Positions 1 through 6,217 of a stretch of DNA of 8,055 nt are shown here, piece after piece. Each line of letters begins with the position of its first letter. Position 1 is the first letter of the stretch. The stretch comes from JACMLD01 sp033761915 (GTDB taxonomy: Bacteria; Bacteroidota; Bacteroidia; Chitinophagales; Chitinophagaceae): the NCBI GenBank assembly GCA_033761915.1, contig JANRMC010000052.1, forward strand, positions 1-8,055, in the 5' to 3' direction. Position numbers and translations under genes: made by a program. The notes beneath the pieces were generated by a model that saw only the letters and a list, made by a program, of their open reading frames with translations, was not told the origin of the DNA and ran no database searches.

Positions 1-153
1 GATAACAACGCCCTGGCTGTAAGCCGCATAATGGGTATTACCCATTATAATATAAACAAGCGGCTGCAAATAATGCGTACGCAATTAGGATTTAAAACAA
101 CCACCGGTTTGGTAGTTGAATTTATTAACCAAAACCTTATAAATAATAAACCC
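1..153 (+). CDS. C-terminal part of a LuxR/GerE-like helix-turn-helix, in frame with the HD gene
   Basis: The frame is open from the first base, so its start lies outside the window. The translation contains a GITHYNINKRLQIMRTQLGF segment that lines up with the GerE/LuxR recognition helix: the spacing from the I-S/T position to the L-G pair is 18 residues, as in the family, and a T-T-T-G-L-V stretch follows in place of the usual N-R-T-E-L. This is the DNA-binding half of a transcription regulator. The frame does not stop before the HD domain begins, so this is either a natural HTH-HD fusion or a regulator that lost its stop. A TAATAA lies in frame 3 at 144-149, so one lost or gained base would restore termination just before ATG 154. 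Family assignment is by motif spacing only. Confidence 0.4.
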
Positions 154-714
154 ATGAACAAACCATGGCATAAAGGCCCCGGCAAAATAAGCACCCACAG
201 TGGTGTGCTGGTGGATATTACAGATCCGCAGGTAACAGATATTTTTCCGATTGATATAGCCGTTGGTTTGGCCCGTGAGTGCCGCTGGCACGGGGCTACT
301 AAAAAGAATTATACAGTAGCAGACCACAGCGTATGGTGTGCTATTGAGGCGGAAAGCCGCTACCCGGATGATGCTTTTTTACCCTTTAAGGTGCTGCTGC
401 ACGATGCGCACGAGTATCTGCTAAAAGATATACCTACCCCACTTAAAGAACTGTTGCCAGAATACCGCAAACTTGCCCACCGCTTGCAGGATGCAATACA
501 CTTGCGCTTTGGAGTGGTGTTAAGTGCGCAGGATAAGCAACGCATTGCAGAAATAGATGAACGGGCTTTGGAGTATGAGTGGCATAATAAAGTAACCAAA
601 CATACTGGGTGGGAGCTGCAATGGCAGGTAAGTGCCGATTTGTTTTTAGACCACTTTAAAAGATTGTGTAAACACCCATTTGTTATAACCCCCAACCAAA
701 CAGCAATACTATGA
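154..714 (+). CDS. HD-domain phosphohydrolase (YfbR-like 5'-nucleotidase family)
   Basis: Predicted metal-dependent HD hydrolase, 186 aa from ATG 154. Visible motifs are the first His in VADHS (H58), the HD pair in LLHDAHEYLLKDIPTP (H83, D84) with a conserved E87, and a late Asp in IDERALEYE (D136). This H...HD...D order and spacing is close to E. coli YfbR, a dNMP 5'-nucleotidase of about 199 aa. The opening W-x(5)-ISTHSG and DIAVGLARECRWHG stretches match the family N-terminus, which is why I place the start at 154; the frame also has ATGs at 31 and 73 and is open to base 1. The stop overlaps the clamp gene by ATGA, indicating translational coupling. The likely role is trimming deoxynucleotide monophosphates or modified nucleotides in a phage nucleotide pool. 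The precise substrate cannot be read from sequence. Confidence 0.8.
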   Translation: MNKPWHKGPGKISTHSGVLVDITDPQVTDIFPIDIAVGLARECRWHGATKKNYTVADHSVWCAIEAESRYPDDAFLPFKVLLHDAHEYLLKDIPTPLKELLPEYRKLAHRLQDAIHLRFGVVLSAQDKQRIAEIDERALEYEWHNKVTKHTGWELQWQVSADLFLDHFKRLCKHPFVITPNQTAIL

Positions 715-1799
715 TGCAATTAACTATTGAACCGGCCGAACTAAAGGCTACGCTGAAGCGCCTGGCCACTGTTATAAAAGCACACACATTATTACCGATA
801 CTTGATTTTGTGAAAATTGATGTGAGCGCCGATAATGCAGCCGTTGCCACGGCCAGCAGTATTGAAACCACCATTATTACTGGTATTGATTTGCAAAGTA
901 ACCAGGCGGGCACCGTGTTGCTTGATTATAGAAAGCTGCAGAAGATTGCAGATGTGGTAAAAGAAGCTATACAGGTAACTGTTGCAGAAGAAGCGGTAAC
1001 CATTACCAGTGGCATAGATAAATGGCAGTTGGGTAAACCGGCTGATGCCGCTACTTACCCGGCCACCAACTATGACGCTACGGAAGAGCAGCTGGCTGTG
1101 CCTGCTGGGTTATTTGCAGCACTGCGTATTGCCAGTAGTTTTTGTGCAGGTCCGAAAGAGCGGCATGATTTGCAGAACTGTGCCGTATACCTGCAGGCAG
1201 AAAGGCTTATAGTGGCTGGCACTAATAGCGGTATTGCTTACTTTGAAAGTTTTGCCTGCAATACCGATGCTGTTAAAGAACATGGCCGGCCCTTGTTATT
1301 GCCGGCAGATATGGTGGCTAACCTGCCGGATGTGGATGCGGTGCTGCATATTAATAACCGTAAGCTGGTGGCAGAAACCTTAAATACCACGGTAATATTA
1401 ACCCAGGCAGATGTGCCACCGCCTGATTTACGGCAATTATTAAGCCTATTAGAGGTGTGGAATGTGTTTGTGGATAAAGACGCCCTTTTAGCTGCTTTGG
1501 AAAAAATATTTGTGTTTACGGCACCTTTTTATCTGATGCGCATGAGCATAGCTGATAATGAGATGCTGGTTACTTATTGCAATGCAGATTTGAATGAAAG
1601 TGCAGAATCTGCCATTGTATGCGAAAGCCAGTTGGAGCCGGTAACGGTGGCATTTAATGCCACGCAATTAAAGCATGTGTTAAGCAGGCTGCCGGGCGAT
1701 ACTGTGGAGTTTGCTATAAAGGGCCCAGATAAGGGGGTGTTTTTGCGCCCCCGGGAAAACAACAATATTACGGCGCTTATAATGCCTATACAATTATAA
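711..1799 (+). CDS. DNA polymerase III beta-like sliding clamp, phage type
   Basis: A 362-aa protein, close to the roughly 366-374 aa of bacterial beta clamps, which form a ring around DNA and tether polymerases. The N-terminus has the clamp pattern of a short beta strand, an amphipathic helix (ELKATLKRLATVIKAH) and TLLPIL, which aligns with the canonical TLPIL. The C-terminus ends ALIMPIQL, the counterpart of the conserved V-M-P-M-R-L that lines the protein-binding pocket. Three repeats of about 120 residues fit the length. The sequence between is divergent, so this is unlikely to be the chromosomal dnaN; its location among phage-like genes also argues for an accessory copy. The start ATG 711 overlaps the HD stop; ATG 714 is an alternative giving one residue less. 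It probably recruits a phage polymerase or captures the host one. Confidence 0.85.
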   Translation: MMQLTIEPAELKATLKRLATVIKAHTLLPILDFVKIDVSADNAAVATASSIETTIITGIDLQSNQAGTVLLDYRKLQKIADVVKEAIQVTVAEEAVTITSGIDKWQLGKPADAATYPATNYDATEEQLAVPAGLFAALRIASSFCAGPKERHDLQNCAVYLQAERLIVAGTNSGIAYFESFACNTDAVKEHGRPLLLPADMVANLPDVDAVLHINNRKLVAETLNTTVILTQADVPPPDLRQLLSLLEVWNVFVDKDALLAALEKIFVFTAPFYLMRMSIADNEMLVTYCNADLNESAESAIVCESQLEPVTVAFNATQLKHVLSRLPGDTVEFAIKGPDKGVFLRPRENNNITALIMPIQL

Positions 1800-1809
1800 A
1801 GTAACTACT

Positions 1810-1992
1810 ATGGCAACAGAAAGCACATATGAAATAAGACCAGGGCTAAACGCTTCTATTGAAGAGATGGTAAGTGCTGTTAGCAATGAAGGAGACATTG
1901 ATTTAATGATGGCCCATATTGTAAAAAATGAAAAGGCTGCTTTTGAAGAAGCCGCTGAAGAATGGGCAGAAGATAATGGCTGGACGGCTTAA
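1810..1992 (+). CDS. small acidic protein, unknown function
   Basis: A 60-aa ORF beginning 10 bases after the clamp stop. It is strongly acidic, with an E/A-rich C-terminal helix (AAFEEAAEEWAEDNGWTA). I recognise no domain. Spacing suggests it belongs to the same transcription unit as the HD and clamp genes. Its TAA stop at 1990-1992 lies in the same frame as the next ORF, and the codons after the stop still read as plausible protein, so the two could be halves of one longer ancestral polypeptide. Small acidic phage early proteins often bind or mimic nucleic-acid surfaces, but nothing here proves that. Confidence 0.55.
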   Translation: MATESTYEIRPGLNASIEEMVSAVSNEGDIDLMMAHIVKNEKAAFEEAAEEWAEDNGWTA

Positions 1993-1998
1993 AAAGAC

Positions 1999-2196
1999 TT
2001 GCCTGCCCAACAAGAGTTGGAGGATTACAGCGAAGGCGAGATGGTGGCTGAATTGGAGAGCCGGAATAATAAAGTATTGCACAGCAATAACCTGCAGGAT
2101 GTTATGATACTGGAAGAGTTTGAAGAGCTGAAACAGTTAATGAACCCGCTGGAATTATTGCAATTGCTGCAAAGAACGGTTAAAGAATTACGATAG
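1999..2196 (+). CDS. small hypothetical protein, Leu/Glu-rich
   Basis: A 65-aa ORF from TTG 1999, or 51 aa from ATG 2041, which is the more conventional start and has a purine-rich leader. It is predicted helical: EELKQLMNPLELLQLLQRTVKELR has leucines spaced as in an amphipathic helix. The region SEGEMVAELESRNNKVLHSNN resembles the start of many small phage proteins of the type 'D/E-E-L-x-x-E-L-E-S-R', but I cannot name a family. It is in the same frame as the 60-aa ORF before it, separated only by the TAA at 1990 and two sense codons (KD), so it may be the distal half of a split gene. Confidence 0.4.
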   Translation: MPAQQELEDYSEGEMVAELESRNNKVLHSNNLQDVMILEEFEELKQLMNPLELLQLLQRTVKELR

Positions 2197-2248
2197 TAAA
2201 AATAACAACCTGAAGCACAATTAAAGGCAAGAGAAAACTGAAGGTTTG

Positions 2249-2341
2249 GTGGCTGTTAAACCGGTAAAGAATGATACGCTTGAACGGTTTATGTATCAAC
2301 AGCTGCTGGCCGGAAAATCTGAAACGAGAGTAGTTTATTGA
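2249..2341 (+). CDS. possible very small ORF in the gap before the helicase
   Basis: From GTG 2249 (or TTG 2246) the frame encodes 30 residues, with a plausible protein-like core NDTLERFMYQQLLAGKSETR, ending at TGA 2339-2341. The same frame carries on after the stop for another 20 codons (to a TGA at 2402-2404) with ordinary-looking residues (AKVWHIEWPSRSFF), so the stop may interrupt a slightly longer small protein. There is no ATG start upstream and no Shine-Dalgarno site. The rest of 2197-2450 holds no other convincing gene. This is weak support, kept because the composition looks coding rather than random. Confidence 0.22.
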   Translation: MAVKPVKNDTLERFMYQQLLAGKSETRVVY

Positions 2342-2402
2342 AAAACGAATAGCCGACGGGCGAAGGTTTGGCACATCGAATGGCCCTCTCGTTCTTTTTT
2401 TT
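2323..2402 (+). promoter_or_regulatory. long-loop stem followed by a T8 tract upstream of the helicase gene
   Basis: AACGAGAG at 2323-2330 is exactly complementary to CTCTCGTT at 2386-2393, followed by one C and eight T (2395-2402). The arrangement of stem then U-tract resembles an intrinsic terminator or attenuator, but the 55-base loop is much longer than normal, so efficiency is doubtful. It sits just before the helicase-methyltransferase start and after the small-ORF cluster, where transcription of the large gene could be tuned. The eight-base match could also be chance. Confidence 0.25.
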
Positions 2403-2412
2403 GAATTTACTA

Positions 2413-2438
2413 CTGCAGCACAAGTGTGCGACGCAACA
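2413..2438 (+). repeat. left inverted repeat flanking the helicase-methyltransferase gene
   Basis: This arm reads CTGCAG, four unmatched bases, then AGTGTGCGACGCAACA. Its reverse complement occurs at 5126-5151, with the same order and the same four-base spacing (22 of 26 positions identical, 16 of them contiguous). It lies just upstream of ATG 2451. The core TGCGACGCA is itself a palindrome around a central A, like many recombinase or dimeric-protein sites. CTGCAG is common in this DNA, so the 16-base core is the real evidence. Confidence 0.6.
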
Positions 2439-2450
2439 AATGCTGAATAT

Positions 2451-5156
2451 ATGAGTATGGATGCCTACCAAATATTTTTAGACAGTAAAATACCTGTAAG
2501 CAAGGATTACGGCATTAACCCTGATGGGTATGTGTTACCCGCTTTATTAAAACCACACCAGGCAGATGCTATACGGTGGGCTTTAAAGGGTGGCCGCCGT
2601 GCCTTGTTTGAGCAGTTTGGTTTGGGTAAAACCATACAGCAGCTGTTGCTGGCAGATGTTATTATACAGCATACTGGTAAAAGTTTTTTAATTGGCCTGC
2701 CACTGGGTGTTAAGCCTTTTTTTAATAAAGATTACCAGCTGTTGCTTGCTAATAATAGTATGCGTTACCCCTTATTATATGTGCTGGATATGGATGCGGT
2801 GCATAATTATGAGCAAAGCCATGGGCCTTGTATTTTTATGTGTAATTATGAACGCATACGTGAGGGTAAGTTAGATGCTGCACATTTTGGTGGTGTTAGT
2901 TTTGATGAAGCCAGTGTGTTACGCAGCCTTGACACGGTTACCACCAACTATATTATTGACAATTTTAGCCAGGTGCCCTACCGGTTTGTTTGCACTGCCA
3001 CGCCCACCCCCAATGAGTACACAGAGATTTTGAATTATGCCCATTTTTTAGGTGTTATGGATAGGGGTCAGGCTTTAACAAGGTGGTTTCAGCGAAACAG
3101 TACCAAGGCTGGCCACCTTACTTTATACCCGCATAAAGAGGCTGAATTTTGGCTGTGGGTTAGCAGCTGGGCTTTGTTTATAACCACCCCCAGTGATTTA
3201 GGATACAGCGATGAGGGGTATAAATTGCCGGGTATTGAAATTGTGGTGCACGAAGTGGAGGTGCATAACCGCCCCGCAATAATTGACCGTAAAACCAAAC
3301 AGTTTAAAGCGTTGGGTAACCCGGCGCAAAACCTGCAGGATGGGCACCGGGAAAAAAAACTAAGTATTGATGCGCGGGTGAATAAAATGTGGCAGATAAT
3401 TAACGAAGACAACACCGGCAATGGCCACTGGCTTTTGTGGCACCATTTAGAAGACGAGAGAAAGGCTATTGAAGCCAGCGATGTGTTTGGTAATATAAAA
3501 ACAGTATATGGAAGCCAGCCTATGGATGTGCGGGAAGATTGTATTACTGGCTTTGCAGAGGGCCGCTATAAATTTTTAGCCACCAAGCCAGAGATAGCGG
3601 GCAGCGGCAGCAATTTTCAGCACTATTGCCACCAGGCTATTTATCTGGGCATAGATGATCGGTTTAATGATTTTATACAAAGCGTTTACCGCATACAGCG
3701 CTTTCAGCAGCTGCGCCCTGTTAAAATACACATTATTATTACCACGTATGAGCAGCTGCGTTATAAAAGATTAATGGCTAAATGGAGGCGGCACGAAGAG
3801 TTGCTGCAGGTAATGCGGTCCATTGTAAAGCAATACGGATTAAGTAACCCTAACTTATCAATAACACTAAAAAGAAGTATGCAGGTAACCCGCCAACAGA
3901 GCGCCGGTAATAAATTTACCGCGGTGCTGAACGATAATGTTTTGGAGCTAAGCAATACAACCCTTTACCCGGATAATAGTATTGCCATGCATTGCACCAG
4001 TGTGCCTTTTGGAGATCAGTACGAGTATAGTGAAAACTACCGGGATATGGGGCACAATGACGGCGATGCCGGTTTTTTTGAGCATATGAATTTTTTAACC
4101 CCGCACTTATTGCGTACCCTGATGCCGGGCCGTGTGGCCGCTATACATGTAAAAGACCGCATACACTACAGCTACCAGAATGGGGCGGGCTTCCCTACGG
4201 TTAACCGGTTTAGCGATAGGGTGGCTGATCATTTTGAAAAGCATGGCTTTTGGTTTTTGGGGCGCATTACCATAACCACAGATGTGGTGCAAGAAAATAA
4301 CCAAACCTACCGCCTGGGGTGGAGTGAGCAGTGCAAAGATGGTAGCCGTATGGGGGTTGGTTTGCCAGAATATGTGCTGCTTTTTAGAAAAGCGCCTACA
4401 GATACCAGTAACGGCTATGCTGATAACCCGGTTTTAAAAGGTAAATATGCCGATAGTTATTATTGCCATAATTGCCAGGGGATAACTACAGAATTACCCT
4501 GCAATAGTTGTGGTGAGCATGATAATTTAATGCCCCTGGATTGGTTTAGCTGCGCTTATTGGCAGCTGGTGGCGCATAGTTACTGGAAGAGCAGCGGGGA
4601 TGTGCTGCTGCCGGTGCAACAGTTACGCAACCTTGGGCTGGGGCAAATATTACAACATTGGAGAAGTTATGATGGTGGCGGCCAGCAGCCCTACCTGTTT
4701 GAAAAACACCTGCAACTTTGCCAAAGCCTTGAGGTAATAGACCGGCTGCCGGGTACATTTATGATTGCGCCCCCCAACAGCAACCACCCGGATGTTTGGA
4801 CGGATGTAAACAGAATGAACACTTTAAATACTCAGCAAGCCAATAAGAAGAAAGAAAAGCATGTGTGCCCCTTTCAGCTGGATGTGCCACGGCGTTTAAT
4901 AAACAGGTTTACAATGCCGGGAGAGCTTGTAGCGGATGTGTTTGGTGGTTTGGGTACGGTGGGTGTGGTGGCAATAGAAGAAGGGCGCCGCTGTGTAACG
5001 GTTGAGTTGAATGAGCAGTATTATACAGATAGTTTGTTATACCAGCGCCTTGCAGAACGCAAGGCAACGGTACCCAGTTTATTTGATATGCTGGGGGCCG
5101 CGGCTGTGGTAAATAGTGGCAGCGGTGTTGCGTCGCACACTGCAACTGCAGAATAA
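2451..5156 (+). CDS. SNF2/DEAD-like helicase fused to a beta-order DNA methyltransferase
   Basis: A 901-aa protein from ATG 2451; the frame is open from 2334, so GTG 2424 (910 aa) is an alternative. Numbering from GTG 2424, the N-terminal half has Walker A GLGKT (66-70), a DEAS box (161-164) instead of DEAH, motif III TATP (191-194) and motif VI QSVYRIQR (419-426): a superfamily 2 ATPase. The C-terminal half has TSVPFG (525-530) at the place of the catalytic DPPY-type motif IV, and the AdoMet-binding motif FGGLGT (840-845) at the end. Motif IV before motif I is the beta-class order used by N6-adenine and N4-cytosine methyltransferases. A CX2C-X8-CX2C zinc ribbon (681-696) sits between them. 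I know such fusions from Bacteroidota phages. Likely role: ATP-driven movement on DNA coupled to methylation of replicating phage DNA. Target base and sequence are unknown. No nuclease gene is adjacent. Confidence 0.85.
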   Translation: MSMDAYQIFLDSKIPVSKDYGINPDGYVLPALLKPHQADAIRWALKGGRRALFEQFGLGKTIQQLLLADVIIQHTGKSFLIGLPLGVKPFFNKDYQLLLANNSMRYPLLYVLDMDAVHNYEQSHGPCIFMCNYERIREGKLDAAHFGGVSFDEASVLRSLDTVTTNYIIDNFSQVPYRFVCTATPTPNEYTEILNYAHFLGVMDRGQALTRWFQRNSTKAGHLTLYPHKEAEFWLWVSSWALFITTPSDLGYSDEGYKLPGIEIVVHEVEVHNRPAIIDRKTKQFKALGNPAQNLQDGHREKKLSIDARVNKMWQIINEDNTGNGHWLLWHHLEDERKAIEASDVFGNIKTVYGSQPMDVREDCITGFAEGRYKFLATKPEIAGSGSNFQHYCHQAIYLGIDDRFNDFIQSVYRIQRFQQLRPVKIHIIITTYEQLRYKRLMAKWRRHEELLQVMRSIVKQYGLSNPNLSITLKRSMQVTRQQSAGNKFTAVLNDNVLELSNTTLYPDNSIAMHCTSVPFGDQYEYSENYRDMGHNDGDAGFFEHMNFLTPHLLRTLMPGRVAAIHVKDRIHYSYQNGAGFPTVNRFSDRVADHFEKHGFWFLGRITITTDVVQENNQTYRLGWSEQCKDGSRMGVGLPEYVLLFRKAPTDTSNGYADNPVLKGKYADSYYCHNCQGITTELPCNSCGEHDNLMPLDWFSCAYWQLVAHSYWKSSGDVLLPVQQLRNLGLGQILQHWRSYDGGGQQPYLFEKHLQLCQSLEVIDRLPGTFMIAPPNSNHPDVWTDVNRMNTLNTQQANKKKEKHVCPFQLDVPRRLINRFTMPGELVADVFGGLGTVGVVAIEEGRRCVTVELNEQYYTDSLLYQRLAERKATVPSLFDMLGAAAVVNSGSGVASHTATAE
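5126..5151 (-). repeat. right inverted repeat, inside the 3' end of the helicase-methyltransferase gene
   Basis: TGTTGCGTCGCACACT at 5126-5141 is the exact reverse complement of 2423-2438, and CTGCAG at 5146-5151 matches the outer part of the left arm at equal spacing. The repeat encodes part of the last codons of the protein (GVASHTATAE) and ends 5 bases before the end of the TAA stop. The pair encloses 2739 bases holding essentially one gene. Confidence 0.6.
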
Positions 5157-5214
5157 AAATTAAAGTTGGTTGAGGATGTGTAGTTAATCCGTACAAAGGT
5201 TTATGGTTAATGGG

Positions 5215-5238
5215 CCAGCCCCTTACGGGGCTGGTTTT
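5215..5238 (+). terminator. intrinsic terminator-like hairpin after the helicase-methyltransferase
   Basis: CCAGCCCC (5215-5222), loop TTAC, GGGGCTGG (5227-5234) form a perfect 8-bp GC-rich stem followed by TTTT and then AAAAAC. It lies 59 bases after the stop at 5156, a normal place for a rho-independent terminator, although the T run is short and would give partial termination. It also decides the next start: an ATG at 5203 would put the hairpin inside the coding region, so ATG 5251 is preferred. Confidence 0.65.
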
Positions 5239-5250
5239 AAAAACAAGTTT

Positions 5251-5538
5251 ATGAATGCAACAAAGGATGTAGACATTATTGCGGCTTCTAAAGTTTATTA
5301 CTCGGTAAAAGTAAATGGTGATGGTAATTGGCCGGGTAAAGATATGATGCAGGTGGCTTGCCTGCAGCGCATAGCCACGGCGGCAGAGGCAATGGCTGAG
5401 AATACTGTGAATTTGCAAAAACAGATTGATTATTTAACAGAGCAGCGCAATATATGGCGGTGCCGGGCAGAGGCCCTTAAAAAGGAGCGGAGGAGTTTGC
5501 GCGGGCAAATTACTAAGCTTAAAAATAAGTTGGTATGA
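5251..5538 (+). CDS. hypothetical coiled-coil protein
   Basis: A 95-aa protein from ATG 5251; the frame also has ATG 5203, but that start would span the terminator-like hairpin. The N-terminal half (MNATKDVDIIAASKVYYSV) looks globular. The C-terminal 45 residues (NLQKQIDYLTEQRNIWRCRA and on to KLKNKLV) have hydrophobic residues in heptad-like spacing and a very basic end, consistent with a coiled coil that might touch nucleic acid. I do not recognise a family. Its TGA overlaps the next start as ATGA, so it is translationally coupled to the 5535-5843 gene. Confidence 0.6.
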   Translation: MNATKDVDIIAASKVYYSVKVNGDGNWPGKDMMQVACLQRIATAAEAMAENTVNLQKQIDYLTEQRNIWRCRAEALKKERRSLRGQITKLKNKLV

Positions 5539-5843
5539 GTGTGGGTGTAATAAAATTAGTTGATGATGTGAAGAATGGTTATATAACGCACAGCGATTAT
5601 ATGAAAAGCAGTTGCCGGCTGATTGAGCATGGTTTTGTAAGGAATTATAGCGATGTGCAATTAAAGCACGACAGGGATATTGTTGAAGCCTATGAAAGGG
5701 TGTACCCTATGAAATCTGCTAAGCAGGTTTTATGGGAGCATGGTATAAGCCTGATGAACTTTAATGATGAATTTAACACGCAGCTGTTGTATGCCATGGA
5801 GCGATATGCAGAACAGGCTGTAAGAAATAAAATAAAGCGGTGA
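5535..5843 (+). CDS. hypothetical protein
   Basis: A 102-aa protein starting in the ATGA overlap with the coiled-coil gene. It has no signal peptide, membrane segment or cysteine motif; the sequence is mixed-charge and largely helical by composition (e.g. RDIVEAYERVYPMKSAKQVL; MERYAEQAVRNKIKR at the end). I recognise no domain. Position in a chain of overlapping small genes before a replication protein is typical of phage early-region accessory proteins. Confidence 0.6.
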   Translation: MSVGVIKLVDDVKNGYITHSDYMKSSCRLIEHGFVRNYSDVQLKHDRDIVEAYERVYPMKSAKQVLWEHGISLMNFNDEFNTQLLYAMERYAEQAVRNKIKR

Positions 5844-5844
5844 A

Positions 5845-6217
5845 ATGGAAACAATAGCAATGGCCAGGAAAGTAATTGCCCGCAAACAGCATAATTGCGA
5901 TTGGTGCGGTGCACCTATAAGCAGGGGGGGAGTATTATTTTATAAGCACACATAAACAAGATGGCGCCCTTTACCATTGGCATGCCCATACGCATTGCGA
6001 TGAGCTTGTGGATAAATTAAATATGCATGAATCTTGCGATGCTGATGGGATAACCCAAGAGTATTTTATGGAATGTGTTAATAATATGCACGATGATTTG
6101 CTGTGTGCGATAATACCAGAAAGCGATGTTAAGAAGTATAGTGATATTATACAGCAGCTGCGTAAGGTTAGGTTTTTAGATAAAGTAAGGTGGTTGGTAA
6201 AAAAGTTTAATAAATGA
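5845..6217 (+). pseudogene. zinc-binding-like protein gene broken or recoded by a +1 shift at a G7 run
   Basis: ATG 5845, one base after the previous stop, opens a frame that stops after 36 residues at TAA 5953. Shifting +1 at the G7 run (5924-5930) joins it to the frame ending at TGA 6215-6217. With six G the product is a continuous 123-aa protein running CDWCGAPISRGEYYFISTHK through ALYHWHAHTHCDEL, a coherent join across the run. The composite has C18-X2-C21 and an H48/H50/C51 cluster that could bind zinc. Both halves read as real protein, so this is one gene with either a sequencing or assembly indel, a true mutation, or slippage or programmed +1 frameshifting. Alone, the second frame would have to start at GTG 6008 or ATG 6023. 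Its stop overlaps the next gene by ATGA. Confidence 0.7.

Noticed and set aside
2339..2341. Stop-codon reassignment (TGA or TAA read as sense), as in some Bacteroidota phages
   Set aside because: The large genes end cleanly at TGA or TAA, often in ATGA overlaps, and contain no internal in-frame stops; the few odd stops lie in small doubtful ORFs.
2451..5156. A complete restriction-modification, DISARM or BREX defence system
   Set aside because: Only a helicase-methyltransferase fusion is present; no nuclease, phospholipase-D, phosphatase or other companion genes are adjacent, and the neighbours are replication-type.
5203..5250. Upstream ATG 5203 as the start of the coiled-coil protein
   Set aside because: It would put the perfect GC hairpin with T tail inside the coding sequence; the peptide VNGPAPYGAGFKNKF looks like translated hairpin.
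951..5363. Recurring CTGCAG/CTGCAGG words through the window
   Set aside because: They fall in frame as common codon pairs (L-Q) in several genes and are not regularly spaced, so they are not a repeat array; they also weaken the outer six bases of the inverted repeat as evidence.
4909..5418. 169-aa minus-strand reading frame across the helicase-methyltransferase end
   Set aside because: It overlaps a strongly supported + strand gene, has a low-complexity composition rich in H, P and L, and crosses the terminator-like hairpin; best explained as an antisense shadow.
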